33,661 nt of DNA from Bradyrhizobium yuanmingense (GCF_029167105.1 NZ_JARFML010000056.1:1-33661); one strand, 5' to 3'; positions 7,267 through 15,944 are shown, numbered from the stretch's first letter. Numbers and translations: made by a program. The notes: a model not told the origin generated them from the sequence alone.

Positions 7267-9330
7267 ATGAGAGCATTGAAATTCGTCGGCGGGGCTTTGG
7301 CCGCCGTCATCGTCGTGATCGCACTTCTGCTCGTGGTCGGAATCCCCTCGGGTTTCCTGACCTCGACCATCGCCTCGCGCCTCGAGAGTGCGACCGGCTA
7401 TCGGCTGTCGATCGACGGCACCACCAAGATCAGCCTGTGGCCGACGCTGAACGTCACGCTGAACGACCTCACGCTGGCCGACCCCAAGGACCGCAGCGGC
7501 ATCACGCGCCTGACGATCGATCGCGTGCAGGCCGACATGTCGCTCGCGAGCGTGTGGTCCGGCAGGCCCGAAATCAGCGAGCTCGTCGTCACCCATCCCG
7601 TGCTCTACCAGCCGCTGCTCCGCGAACGCCTGCCGAATGCAGCCGCGCCTTCGAAGCCGCTCGCGCTCGACACCAAAGGCGCCACCATCGACCGCATCAA
7701 GATCACCGACGGCGAGGTGGCATTCTCGCGCCTGCGCGACCGTGTCGAGGGCCGCATCAGCGCCATCAACGCCGACGCGACCATGGACCGCGACCGCAAG
7801 GTCAATATCGCCGGCACCGCGCGCGTCGGCGATCACCCGACCAAGTTCGACATCAAGGCGGCCGCGCCGGCCGAACGGCCGGCGTTTCAGGTGGATTTCG
7901 CCGTCGACATGCCCAGCGTGCTGAAGTCCCAGCTCACCGGTCACGCCGAGATGCGGCTGAGCGGCAATGTCGTGATGATCAACGGCGTGAACGGCAGGCT
8001 CGGCGACGGCGCCTTCAACGGCTGGGCTTCCGTCGACATCGCGAGCAAGCCGCTGGTCAAGGTCGATCTCGACTTCCAGCGGCTCGCCATGCCGCTGGCG
8101 AAATCGCCGGAAAGCGTGTCCGGGCAGCCTTGGAGCAACGCGCCGATCGACGTGGCCGGGCTCAATTACGTCGATGCGCAGGTGCGGATCTCCGCCAACG
8201 AGGCCGTGATCGGCGATGCGCGCATCGCGCCGCTGGCGCTCGACGCCAAGCTCGCCGGCGGCGTGCTGAAGGCCGGCACGGCCAATCTCGGCGCCTATGG
8301 CGGCCAGGTCTCCGGCGAGGTCATTCTGGACGCGACCACCGGCGCGCCGAGCTTTGCCATGCATTCCGATCTCGTCGGCGTGCGCGCGCTGCCGCTGCTC
8401 CAGGGCCTTGCCGAGTTCGACCGCATCGACGGCAAGCTGCAGGCCAAGCTCGCCCTGCGCAGCGCCGGCAACAGCCAGCGCGCGCTGATGGCGAACATGC
8501 AGGGCACGGCCTTCGTCAATTTCCAGGACGGCGCCATCCGCGGCATCAATGTCGCGCAGATGATCCGCTCGCTGACGACGAGCACGCTGTCCGGCTGGCA
8601 AGGAAGCCAGGACGGAAACCAGGACCCGAGCCAGGAGCAGAGCACGGATCTGTCTCAGCTCTCGGCCTCCTTCCGCATCGACAAGGGTCAGGCGGTGACG
8701 ACCGACCTCAACCTGATCGGGCCGCTGGTGCGCGTCACCGGCGCCGGCACCATCGCGCTCGACACCAAGATGATGGGCTTTCGCGTCGAGCCCAAGCTCG
8801 TGATGACGACCGAAGGCCAGGGCCGCACCTCGGAGCCGGTCGGCTTCGGCATTCCCGTGATGATCCAGGGCTCCTGGTCGCAGCCGCGGATCTATCCCGA
8901 CATGGCCGGCATGCTGGACAATCCCGACGCCGCCTATGCCAAGCTGCGCGAAATGGGCAAGGGCCTGTTCGGTCCCGACGGCGCCGGGCTCGGCAACATC
9001 CTGGGCAGCCTCGGGCTAGGTGGCACCGCCGCGCCGGGGGGCGGCAATGCAACCGGCAGTGCCAATCCGCAAGGCCAGCAGCCGGGGCAGAACAATCTGC
9101 TCGGTGGCCCGCTCGGGGAGGCGATCGGCAACCTGATCCAGCAGGGTCTCTCCAGCGGCGCGGGGAGCGGCACTGGCACAGCCACCGGCCGCAGCCGCAG
9201 CCTGCCGGCAACGCCCTCCACGCCGGCGCCGCAGGCCTCGCCTGCGGCCCCCGCCCTGGAGGACCCGCCGGCCGCGCAGCAGGACAGTCAGCCAATGAAC
9301 GACGTGCTGCGGCAGCTCTTCAATCGATAA
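7267..9330 (+). CDS. AsmA-family inner-membrane/periplasmic protein
   Basis: ATG 7267 follows a GGAAAG ribosome-like site (7256-7261). The 687-residue protein has one N-terminal membrane helix (about 5-27, ALAAVIVVIALLLVVGIP) and then a long beta-rich periplasmic body. The early motif G.RLSIDG.TKISLWPTL.V.L.D..L is the AsmA start: these proteins are repeating-beta-groove, VPS13/chorein-like lipid-transfer bridges in the envelope. A second AsmA block spans about 395-570 and includes FVNFQDGAIRGINVAQMIR, the usual C-terminal AsmA core. The last 110 residues are Gly/Pro/Gln/Ala low complexity. The likely role is phospholipid transport or outer-membrane homeostasis, by family knowledge only. It is divergent from the Crp-like regulator and shares its promoter region. 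Confidence 0.88.
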   Translation: MRALKFVGGALAAVIVVIALLLVVGIPSGFLTSTIASRLESATGYRLSIDGTTKISLWPTLNVTLNDLTLADPKDRSGITRLTIDRVQADMSLASVWSGRPEISELVVTHPVLYQPLLRERLPNAAAPSKPLALDTKGATIDRIKITDGEVAFSRLRDRVEGRISAINADATMDRDRKVNIAGTARVGDHPTKFDIKAAAPAERPAFQVDFAVDMPSVLKSQLTGHAEMRLSGNVVMINGVNGRLGDGAFNGWASVDIASKPLVKVDLDFQRLAMPLAKSPESVSGQPWSNAPIDVAGLNYVDAQVRISANEAVIGDARIAPLALDAKLAGGVLKAGTANLGAYGGQVSGEVILDATTGAPSFAMHSDLVGVRALPLLQGLAEFDRIDGKLQAKLALRSAGNSQRALMANMQGTAFVNFQDGAIRGINVAQMIRSLTTSTLSGWQGSQDGNQDPSQEQSTDLSQLSASFRIDKGQAVTTDLNLIGPLVRVTGAGTIALDTKMMGFRVEPKLVMTTEGQGRTSEPVGFGIPVMIQGSWSQPRIYPDMAGMLDNPDAAYAKLREMGKGLFGPDGAGLGNILGSLGLGGTAAPGGGNATGSANPQGQQPGQNNLLGGPLGEAIGNLIQQGLSSGAGSGTGTATGRSRSLPATPSTPAPQASPAAPALEDPPAAQQDSQPMNDVLRQLFNR

Positions 9331-9522
9331 GCTCCCTCCTTCGAACGGATCGGGCTGCGACCATCGCTGCCGGTCCACCCGCCCAGGAGACCACAGGGGT
9401 AACCACACTGGCCGGTCCCCCGGCTGCATGACGGCCCTTACGTCCAAATTGTGGTAGAACGGCTTGGAAGGGCCCGTACGGCCCATAGCGCGCAGCGTCA
9501 GTGGCGGCGCGAGAGGATCGGG

Positions 9523-11970
9523 ATGGCAGGAGCGAACGACAAGACACGATCTCTGCGCGGGGGCCTGTTCGCCAAATACGTCTTCTCCCTCGTCGGCCTC
9601 GTCGTGTTCGTCCTCGCCGTCAACGGGGCGATGGAGACCTGGATCTCCTACCGCGCGACGCGGACACAGCTGACCGACGGCCTGGAGGACAAGGCGCAGG
9701 CAGCCGCCCGGCGCATCGAGCAGGCGATTTCCGAGCTCGACCGCCAGATCAGCTGGGTGACGCGCGCGAGCCAGGACACGCTGGAGAAGCGCCGCGCCGA
9801 CTATGCCTCTCTGCTGCACCAGGTCTCGGTCGTCAACCAGCTGTTCCAGCTCAACGGCGACGGCCGCGAGGTGCTGCGCGTCTCCAGGCAATCGACCACG
9901 ACCGGCGGCAATGCCGACCTCTCCCGCGACATGCGCTTCACCGACGCCGTGGCCCGCGGCGTCACCTACGCGCCGGCCTGGTTCGCCGACCGGACGCCGT
10001 TGATGTCGATCTCGGTGGCGCATTCCGGCTTCAATGCCGGCGTCACCGTGGCCGAGATCGATCTCGGCTTCCTCTCCGACTTCCTGTCCGACGCGCAAGT
10101 CGGCAAGGCCGCCTTTGCCTATGTCGTCGATCCGCGCGGCCGGGTGCTGGCGACGTCATCGAAGGGGCCCGAGGTCGGCAAGGACCTCTCCAAACTGCCG
10201 CAGGTGGCGGCGGCGATCGCGCCCGGCCACGAAGCCGAGACGTCCGGGACCGACTTCAACGGCCATGCGGTGATGAGCGCCGCGAGCATCGTGCCGAAGC
10301 TCGGCTGGAGCGTGCTGTTCGAGCAACCAACCACGCAGGCCCTGATGCCGATCCGCGACCAGCTGGTGCGCATCGCGCTTCTGATCGGCATGGGCCTGAT
10401 GGTCGCGATCCTCGCCGGCACGCTGCTCGCCCGCCGCATGATCATCCCGATCACGGCGCTGCGCGACGGCGCCTACAGGCTCGGCGAAGGTGATTTCAGC
10501 CACCGCATCGACGTGCACACCTCCGACGAGCTGGAGGACCTCGCCGGGCAGTTCAACCGCATGGCCGACCAGATCCAGGAGACCTATTCGAACCTGGAGA
10601 GCAAGGTCGAGGAGCGCACCCGCGATCTCGCGCAATCGATCCACGAGCTCAAGGTGCTGGAGGAGGTCGGCCGCGCGGTGGCCTCATCGCTCGATCTCAA
10701 CGCCGTGCTTGCGACCATCGCCGCCCGCGCGATCGAGATCACCGGTGCCGACGCGGTGCTGATCTACGGCTTCGACGCCGAGGCGCGCCGCTTCAACCTG
10801 GTCGAGGCCAACGGCATCGACAAATCCGCCGAGGGCGCGCATGTCACCATCGCGCAAGGCGGCAACATCCTGAGCGATGCCGCTGATAGCGGCGAGCCGA
10901 TCGCGCTGGCCGAGCTCGGCGATGCCGCCGAGCAACCGCTGCGCGAGGCCGCGCTCGCGGCCGGCTTCAACTCGGTGCTGGTGGTGCCGCTGATCGACCA
11001 GCAGGGCACGCTCGGCTCGCTCGTGGTGCTGCGCCGCGCCGCCGGCGCGTTCGCGCCCAGCATCATCGGCCTGATGCGCACCTTCGCCAACCAGGCCGTG
11101 CTGGCGATGCGCAATGCGCAGCTGTTTACCGAGGTCGATCACAAGAGCCACGCGCTGGAGGCGGCGAACACCACCGTGCGCGCCCAGGCCGACAAGCTCC
11201 GCGAGCAGACCGAGCAGCTCAAGGACTGGAACAAGTCGCTGGAGGAGCGCGTCAGAACCCAGCTCGGCGAGATCGAGCGCATCCGCAAGCTCGAGCGTTT
11301 CCTGGCGCCGCAGGTGGCGCAGCTGATCGCCTCCTCCGACAGCCCCGAGGGGTTGCTGACCAGCCAGCGCCGCGAGGTGACGGTCGTGTTCTGCGACCTG
11401 CGCGGCTTCACCGCGTTCACGGAAGCGACCGAGCCGGAAGAGGCGATGAACGTGCTGCGCGAATATCACGCAGCGCTCGGCCAGCTGATCTTCAAGTACG
11501 AGGGCACGCTCGACAAATATGCCGGCGACGGCGTGATGATCCTGTTCAACGCCCCGATCCAGTTCGAGGATCACACCAAGCGCGCTGTGAAGATGGCGGT
11601 GGAGATGCGCGACACCATTGGCCCCCTGACCGAGCGCTGGCGCAACCGCGGGCATAGCCTCGGCTTCGGCATCGGCGTCGCGCTCGGCTATGCCACGCTC
11701 GGCCAGGTCGGCTTCGAGCAGCGGCTGGAATATGCCGCGATTGGCAGCGTCACCAACCTCGCCTCCCGCCTCTGCAGCGAAGCCAAGCCCAACCAGATCG
11801 TGGTCAGCCGCCGCGTCTACGGCATGGTCGAGCCCTGGGTCGAGGCCCGCGCCCTCGACGATCTCCAGCTCAAGGGCTTCAATCACCCTGTGCTGGCGAT
11901 GGAGATCCTGAGCTGGCGCGAAGAGGTGGAGAACGTGGTGGATGCGGCTGCGATGCGGCGGCGGGGGTAG
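9523..11970 (+). CDS. Membrane sensor adenylyl/guanylyl cyclase (Cache-HAMP-GAF-class III cyclase)
   Basis: Start ATG 9523 is preceded by GAGAGGA (9511-9517); the open frame upstream has no such site. The 815-residue protein has TM1 (about 18-40), a periplasmic sensor of about 240 residues resembling double Cache, TM2 (about 285-308), HAMP (about 308-362), a coiled coil, a GAF domain (about 385-530), a second coiled coil and a class III cyclase domain (about 615-800). Catalytic residues: metal Asp D625 (FCDLRGF) and D669 (KYAGDG), purine-reading K665, transition-state N745 and R749. The second purine-reading position is S742 (IGSVTN) where many enzymes have Asp; a polar Thr/Ser there defines the class IIIb group. 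ATP-to-cAMP conversion in response to a periplasmic signal is the best reading. The neighbouring Crp homologue could be its receiver. Confidence 0.92.
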   Translation: MAGANDKTRSLRGGLFAKYVFSLVGLVVFVLAVNGAMETWISYRATRTQLTDGLEDKAQAAARRIEQAISELDRQISWVTRASQDTLEKRRADYASLLHQVSVVNQLFQLNGDGREVLRVSRQSTTTGGNADLSRDMRFTDAVARGVTYAPAWFADRTPLMSISVAHSGFNAGVTVAEIDLGFLSDFLSDAQVGKAAFAYVVDPRGRVLATSSKGPEVGKDLSKLPQVAAAIAPGHEAETSGTDFNGHAVMSAASIVPKLGWSVLFEQPTTQALMPIRDQLVRIALLIGMGLMVAILAGTLLARRMIIPITALRDGAYRLGEGDFSHRIDVHTSDELEDLAGQFNRMADQIQETYSNLESKVEERTRDLAQSIHELKVLEEVGRAVASSLDLNAVLATIAARAIEITGADAVLIYGFDAEARRFNLVEANGIDKSAEGAHVTIAQGGNILSDAADSGEPIALAELGDAAEQPLREAALAAGFNSVLVVPLIDQQGTLGSLVVLRRAAGAFAPSIIGLMRTFANQAVLAMRNAQLFTEVDHKSHALEAANTTVRAQADKLREQTEQLKDWNKSLEERVRTQLGEIERIRKLERFLAPQVAQLIASSDSPEGLLTSQRREVTVVFCDLRGFTAFTEATEPEEAMNVLREYHAALGQLIFKYEGTLDKYAGDGVMILFNAPIQFEDHTKRAVKMAVEMRDTIGPLTERWRNRGHSLGFGIGVALGYATLGQVGFEQRLEYAAIGSVTNLASRLCSEAKPNQIVVSRRVYGMVEPWVEARALDDLQLKGFNHPVLAMEILSWREEVENVVDAAAMRRRG

Positions 11971-11979
11971 CCAAAGCAA

Positions 11980-12085
11980 AAGTGCGAAAACAACCCCATG
12001 CACAGTAGGCGGGGGCTGTGGGATCAATGACTTACGGCAGGCCTCGCCTGCGTGCCGCGCGATTTGACACGTCGGGCAAAACACC
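11980..12085. repeat. Dispersed intergenic repeat of the Bradyrhizobium type
   Basis: The stretch beginning AGTGCGAAAACAACCCCATG at 11981 and running to GACACGTCGGGCAAAACA near 12066-12083 is familiar to me as an intergenic element found in many copies in Bradyrhizobium and relatives. It holds a perfect hairpin, GCAGGC-CTC-GCCTGC, at 12037-12051. It lies just after the cyclase stop (11970), so it may also shape the 3' end of that transcript. The multi-copy claim is recollection; only this copy is present in the window. Confidence 0.55.
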
Positions 12086-12186
12086 GGCCGATTTGCAGCA
12101 TCCCAGATGCCCCCCGAACCACATCCCTGCTCCCCGCGACCAACCCTCGCCTCGACGGCGAGGCTGAATCCGGATGGAGACGAGCC

Positions 12187-13053
12187 GTGGCATTTCCCCT
12201 GCCTTCGCGTGCCTATGATTTGCAGATGCTGGACCGGCCCGCGGATCGCGTGCGCGATCACGGCTGGGTGTTCGGGCTGCCGCCGGGCATTGCATCCGAG
12301 CAATGGCCGCTCGATCCCGTCACCGGCTATCCCTTGATGCACGGCTTCACGCTGCTGCTGCCGGAGGATTATCGGGTGCATGGCGATGACATCGTCGCAT
12401 TGTCGTTCTTCGCCACGGCGCCCGATCACAATGACGGCGGCGCGCCGGATGATCCGGAAATCCGGGAGGCGGTGATGGCACGGCCGTCGCATCCGCGCCT
12501 GTCGCGCATGACCGACATTCTCGACTACGCATATGCCGCGCTGCTCTTGACGAGGGCCGAATATGACGGCGCGTTCGCGACACCGCCGGCGCCGCTTGCA
12601 CTGGCAACAGTGGAGCGGCCGCGCTGGCTCGACGTCGGCGGCGCCAGCGCCTTCTTCGAGGCCGCACCTAGCTACGCCAAGAAGATGTTTGCCACCCCGC
12701 CGCGCGCCGATCTCGGCGAGACGCGCGCGATCGCGCTGTCGCCGCGCGCTGATGATCCCAACGCCGGCAAGGGCCCGCAGGACGAGCATGTGCGCGAACA
12801 TCCGCCGACCGGCTATCAGCCCTACTACTATTATGTCGGCGGCAAACCGGGCCGCGACAATTTCCGCCTGCACGACTGGGCCAGGGATCACGCCCACAAC
12901 CATCTCGGCGGCACCATGCGGCCCTGCCAGGCCGTGCCGGAGATGAGCCCGTTCTACATCGAGTTCGAGGAATATTTCGGCGGCTACAATTTCGGCGGCG
13001 GCAACGCGCAGCTCGACTTCAAGGACATGAAGTTCGACTGGGCGTGCGGGTGA
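12187..13053 (+). CDS. Unrecognised 288-residue soluble protein
   Basis: I chose the GTG at 12187 because GGAG at 12176-12179 sits 7 bases before it; the frame is open further up, but that sequence belongs to the dispersed repeat and has no ribosome site. I do not recognise the family. There is no signal peptide or membrane helix. Visible landmarks are GWVFGLPPGI with WPLDP.TGYPLMHGFTLLLP near the start, an aromatic GYQPYYYYVGG segment near residue 215, a RLHDWARDHAHNHLGG stretch and an ending with FGGYNFGGGNAQLDF and FDWACG. The WP...G.PL..GFTL and Gly-rich GNAQ parts recall DUF1963/YwqG-like proteins, but only weakly. Its stop abuts the stop of the next, minus-strand gene with no gap. Confidence 0.8.
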   Translation: MAFPLPSRAYDLQMLDRPADRVRDHGWVFGLPPGIASEQWPLDPVTGYPLMHGFTLLLPEDYRVHGDDIVALSFFATAPDHNDGGAPDDPEIREAVMARPSHPRLSRMTDILDYAYAALLLTRAEYDGAFATPPAPLALATVERPRWLDVGGASAFFEAAPSYAKKMFATPPRADLGETRAIALSPRADDPNAGKGPQDEHVREHPPTGYQPYYYYVGGKPGRDNFRLHDWARDHAHNHLGGTMRPCQAVPEMSPFYIEFEEYFGGYNFGGGNAQLDFKDMKFDWACG

Positions 13054-14400
13054 TCACACCCCCCGTTTCGGCCCGATCGCCTCGAAGCCGGCCTTCTGCT
13101 CGTCGCTCAGATCCGCCTGGAAGTCGTCGAACGCGTCGCTGATGGCGCCAACGGCTTGCAGCATGGTTTGGAGCCGCGCCTTCACGGCGGCGAGGCGGGC
13201 CTGCGGGGTTGCGGCGGGCTCGGTTGGGCAGGCGCTGAGTGTCTGCATGGTGCGAAGCGTGGTGTCCTGCAGCACTTCGAAGCGGGCGCGGGCGACCTCG
13301 TCGAGGTGGAGCGTGGCGGCGATCTCGGCTGCGGGCCATTGCTGCTGGAGCAGCTGCTCGTATTGGCGCTGGGCGTTTTCGTCGGAAAGAGGATCGTAGT
13401 CCGCCTGGCAGGCCTTGGCCGCCTGCGCGTCCTTGGGAGCGTCCTTGGGAGCGTTCTTGTCAGCGTTCTTGCTCGTGTTCTTGATATCGTTCTTGTCAGC
13501 GTTCTTGGACTGGTAGGACGCCAGCGCGGCGCGACGCTCATTGGCTAAGGCGTTGAGCCGGGCTTTCTGGTCGTCGTTGAGCAGGCCGACGAATTTCGAC
13601 AACGGCGCTTCCATGGTGTCGATGGCCTTGATCATGGCCTCGACACGCTCGCGCATCAGGCCGAGGCGCTCCGCCGCGTTCGCAGGGGTTTGCGCCGGGC
13701 AGGCGGCGCGGATGGTGTCGCGCGCGGCAAGCCAGGCGGATGAGAGCTCGTCGAGCGCGGTGCGCTGAGCTTCGTTCGGTGCAACGGCGCTCGCGATGCG
13801 CTCGACCGGCAGGCCGCCGGTGTCGCTGGCCTCGCACAGCGTCTCCGCGGTCGGGACCTTTCGCGCGCGACGGCCTTGCGGCACGGTGTAGGCGGCAAGC
13901 TCGGTGCCGGCATACGGCGTGAACAGCGCGGCATAGATATCGCCGTAGCCGTAGAGCGAGAGGCTGGTGGTGTCGCCGAACATGATGGCATTGGTGAGAT
14001 CGTCATGCGCGAACGGCCAGAACACCGGGCCGACCCAGCCGTAGCTGCCGTCGGGATGACGCCACCAGCCCTGCGGGCGGCGGCCGCCTTGCCAGCCCGC
14101 CAGCGCAGCCTGCGCCGTCAGGGCCGCCCGCAGCACGTAAGGGTTCGACAGCTGGCTGCGGTCGGCCCCGCGCGGGTCCTGCGACCGCAGCGCCGCGGAG
14201 CGGTAGCGGCCGCCGCGCACCGCCATGCGCGAATGGCGCAGGCGCGACAGGCCGATCACGTGGCCGACGGCGAAGCGCGCAACCCCGACCGGACCGCCGC
14301 GCAAGCCGAACTGCGCCTCGGCTCTGTCAGGCAGCAGCCCTGCTGCAACCACCAGGATCGCGCCAGCCAGCGCCAATCCCATGCGTCTCGGCATGATCAT
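13054..14400 (-). CDS. Spy/CpxP-like LTxxQ-motif periplasmic protein, duplicated
   Basis: I start at the ATG whose complement is 14398-14400, because it gives a clean signal peptide (MIMPRRMGLALAGAILVVAA to about AEAQ). The frame is open to 14502 through a 15-base repeat array, and a GTG inside the array behind GGGAGGG is an alternative. The mature part (about 420 residues) has a Trp/Gly-rich region (GWWRHPDGSYGWVGPVFWPF) and then two helical Spy-like units with LTxxQ variants: LNDDQKARLNAL and LSDEQKAGFEAI. Each unit carries a conserved Cys (ETLCEAS..., AACPAQ; KACQAD, SACPTE). A Lys/Asn tetrapeptide repeat links the units. Spy/CpxP proteins are ATP-independent periplasmic chaperones or stress sensors; that role is inferred here. 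Two units in one chain are unusual for Spy itself. Confidence 0.82.
   Translation of the reverse strand: MIMPRRMGLALAGAILVVAAGLLPDRAEAQFGLRGGPVGVARFAVGHVIGLSRLRHSRMAVRGGRYRSAALRSQDPRGADRSQLSNPYVLRAALTAQAALAGWQGGRRPQGWWRHPDGSYGWVGPVFWPFAHDDLTNAIMFGDTTSLSLYGYGDIYAALFTPYAGTELAAYTVPQGRRARKVPTAETLCEASDTGGLPVERIASAVAPNEAQRTALDELSSAWLAARDTIRAACPAQTPANAAERLGLMRERVEAMIKAIDTMEAPLSKFVGLLNDDQKARLNALANERRAALASYQSKNADKNDIKNTSKNADKNAPKDAPKDAQAAKACQADYDPLSDENAQRQYEQLLQQQWPAAEIAATLHLDEVARARFEVLQDTTLRTMQTLSACPTEPAATPQARLAAVKARLQTMLQAVGAISDAFDDFQADLSDEQKAGFEAIGPKRGV
13427..13509. repeat. In-gene 12-bp repeats encoding K-(N/D)-x-x tetrapeptides
   Basis: Within the Spy-like gene the minus strand encodes seven tetrapeptides in a row: KNAD KNDI KNTS KNAD KNAP KDAP KDAQ. 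On the plus strand the units read GTTCTTGNNNNC or GTCCTTGGGAGC with 12-base period. The stretch joins the two LTxxQ units and is probably a flexible, charged linker. As an in-frame multiple-of-three repeat its length could vary between strains without breaking the frame. Confidence 0.85.
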
Positions 14401-14418
14401 TGAGCTGACGACCAATTT

Positions 14419-14478
14419 GGCCACGTCTTGTTTCGCCACGTCTTGTTTGGCCACGACTTGTTCGGCCACGTCTTGGCC
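14419..14478. repeat. Four-unit 15-bp tandem repeat just upstream of the Spy-like start
   Basis: Units at 14419-14433, 14434-14448, 14449-14463 and 14464-14478 share the core GCCACGTCTTGTTT, with one to three changes each. The array ends 18 bases before the ATG chosen for the minus-strand gene and stays in its reading frame, encoding V-A-K-Q-D-type pentapeptides if translated. The position, at the start region, and the shared CAAGAC core on the minus strand resemble the 12-bp array in front of the crp-like gene. Confidence 0.85.
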
Positions 14479-14588
14479 CTCCCACCCGCGCCAAGTGCGC
14501 AATGCGTCGCATCACGAAGACGCGCGAGGGAACCGAATGTTCCAGAGAGACACAGGACAATGCGTCGCAACGCGCCGGCCGTGCCGTG

Positions 14589-15626
14589 TCACTCCGCCTT
14601 TTGCGGCATCACGAAGGTCTGGCCGGGATAGATCAGATTGGGGTTTTGGATCTTGCCGCGGTTGGCGTTGAAGATCACGGCATAGCGGGAACCGTCGCCG
14701 TAAGCGAGCCGGCTGAGCGCCCACAGGCTGTCGCCGCGGGCGATGATCCGGCTGCCGCCGGCCTCGGCCGATGCGGCGGTGAGCACCTCCGCCGGCGAGG
14801 CCGATGCGACCGCGGTGGCCGCCGGCGCATGCGCGAGAGTCCTTGGTTTCGGTGCTCCGATCAGTTTTGGCCGGGCCGCTTGCTTCTCAGGCACCGACGC
14901 CAGCCGCGGCGAGGCCGACGGCAGCGCGGCGACGACATCCGATTTGTCGTCGGGCTTCTCGGCCGGCTTGGCCTCCTGCTTCGCAACCGGCGGCGTGCGC
15001 ACGGGCGGCGGCGCCGCCGCGGCGATGGTGACCGGCATGGTCCGGCCGGATTCGGTGACCGTGCCGTCCGGAGCCCTGGCGCGGAGCGTCAGGTCATACG
15101 AGCCGGCCGGCAGCTGCGGCGGGGTCATCACGAATTGGCCCGAGGCGTCGGCGACCACGCTGTCAAGCGGCTTGCCGTCGCGCATCAGCTCGACCCGCGC
15201 GCCCGGCGTGGCGCGGCCGGCAATCACCGCCGCCTCGCCGTGATCGTCGATGCGGGCGACGTCGAAACGGGGGCCGGCATCTGCAACCGGCGCCGGCGGC
15301 TTGACCGGCACGAGATCGCCGAGCGCAGCCACCTGCTTCTTGGTCTCGGCCAGCGCACCTGCCTTCGGCTCGGGTGCAGGCGGCGCGCTGTCGGCGAGCT
15401 TCCGCTGTTCCGGCTTCAGCTCAGGCTTGGACTCGACCTTGGCTTCAAGCTTGGGCTCGACCTTGGCTCCGGCCTGGGGTTCGACCTTGGCCTCCGGCTT
15501 GGCGGCGACGGTGACCTTCGTCCCATCAGGCAGCAGGCGGCGCAGCTCGGTCGGGCCGATCACCAGCGCGGTGCCGACCAGCGCGAGCAGACAGAAGGCA
15601 ATGAAGGCCTTGGAGGCGGTGATCAT
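14589..15626 (-). CDS. LysM-domain protein with membrane anchor
   Basis: The 345-residue protein starts at the ATG complementary to 15624-15626. Residues 5-24 form one hydrophobic helix, either a signal anchor or an uncleaved signal. Residues 38-75 are a Lys/Glu/Pro repeat (KVEP..., period six residues, KVEPQAG, KVEPKLE, KVESKPE). A beta-sandwich-like segment follows (about 120-205, with GARVELMRDGKPLDSVVADA and GSYDLTLRARAPDG). A Pro/Ala linker leads to a C-terminal LysM domain (about 294-342): ARGDSLWALSRLAYGDG, IFNANR, and NPNLIYPGQTFVMP. LysM binds peptidoglycan GlcNAc. The whole resembles alphaproteobacterial envelope proteins with LysM ends, consistent with the wall-directed genes beside it. 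It is divergent from the GGDEF-EAL gene. Confidence 0.88.
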   Translation of the reverse strand: MITASKAFIAFCLLALVGTALVIGPTELRRLLPDGTKVTVAAKPEAKVEPQAGAKVEPKLEAKVESKPELKPEQRKLADSAPPAPEPKAGALAETKKQVAALGDLVPVKPPAPVADAGPRFDVARIDDHGEAAVIAGRATPGARVELMRDGKPLDSVVADASGQFVMTPPQLPAGSYDLTLRARAPDGTVTESGRTMPVTIAAAAPPPVRTPPVAKQEAKPAEKPDDKSDVVAALPSASPRLASVPEKQAARPKLIGAPKPRTLAHAPAATAVASASPAEVLTAASAEAGGSRIIARGDSLWALSRLAYGDGSRYAVIFNANRGKIQNPNLIYPGQTFVMPQKAE

Positions 15627-15740
15627 TTGAAAAGGACCTTGGGTGGCAAATCAGCCGAGGCGGCAAGGTGCGCCGATTTGGCTGCCGCAGCAAGACTGTC
15701 GATGGGACTAGACCTCCATTCCCGCCCCGCCCGGGGTCAA

Positions 15741-15758
15741 CCGGCGCCATGGCGCCGG
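15741..15758. promoter_or_regulatory. Perfect 18-bp palindrome in a divergent intergenic region
   Basis: CCGGCGCCATGGCGCCGG reads identically on both strands, with no spacer. It lies in the 318-base region (15627-15944) between the divergent LysM and GGDEF-EAL genes, 115 bases from the first start and 187 from the second. A spacer-free palindrome suits a dimeric DNA-binding protein better than a hairpin, but chance in GC-rich DNA cannot be excluded. I see no ORF or RNA gene in this region. Confidence 0.4.
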
Positions 15759-15944
15759 CGTGCAATCTCGCGTCCATATTGGCAGCATGACGCCGGGGAT
15801 TCCCGTGAAGGTCTGCGGTCTCGCCCGCGGTCTCCTGCGGTGGAACCAACCCTCTGATTCCATTCCGATTCATATTTTCCTAACTGTCAATGGTAACCGG
15901 CTCTTGTCGGTTTTGCTGCATCTTGCATCCCACGGGAGGGCTGG

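Noticed and set aside
14519..14543. GGAAC-N17-GTC on the minus strand above the Spy-like gene as an EcfG promoter
   Set aside because: The -10 element is imperfect and the site lies over 100 bases above the start, beyond the repeat array.
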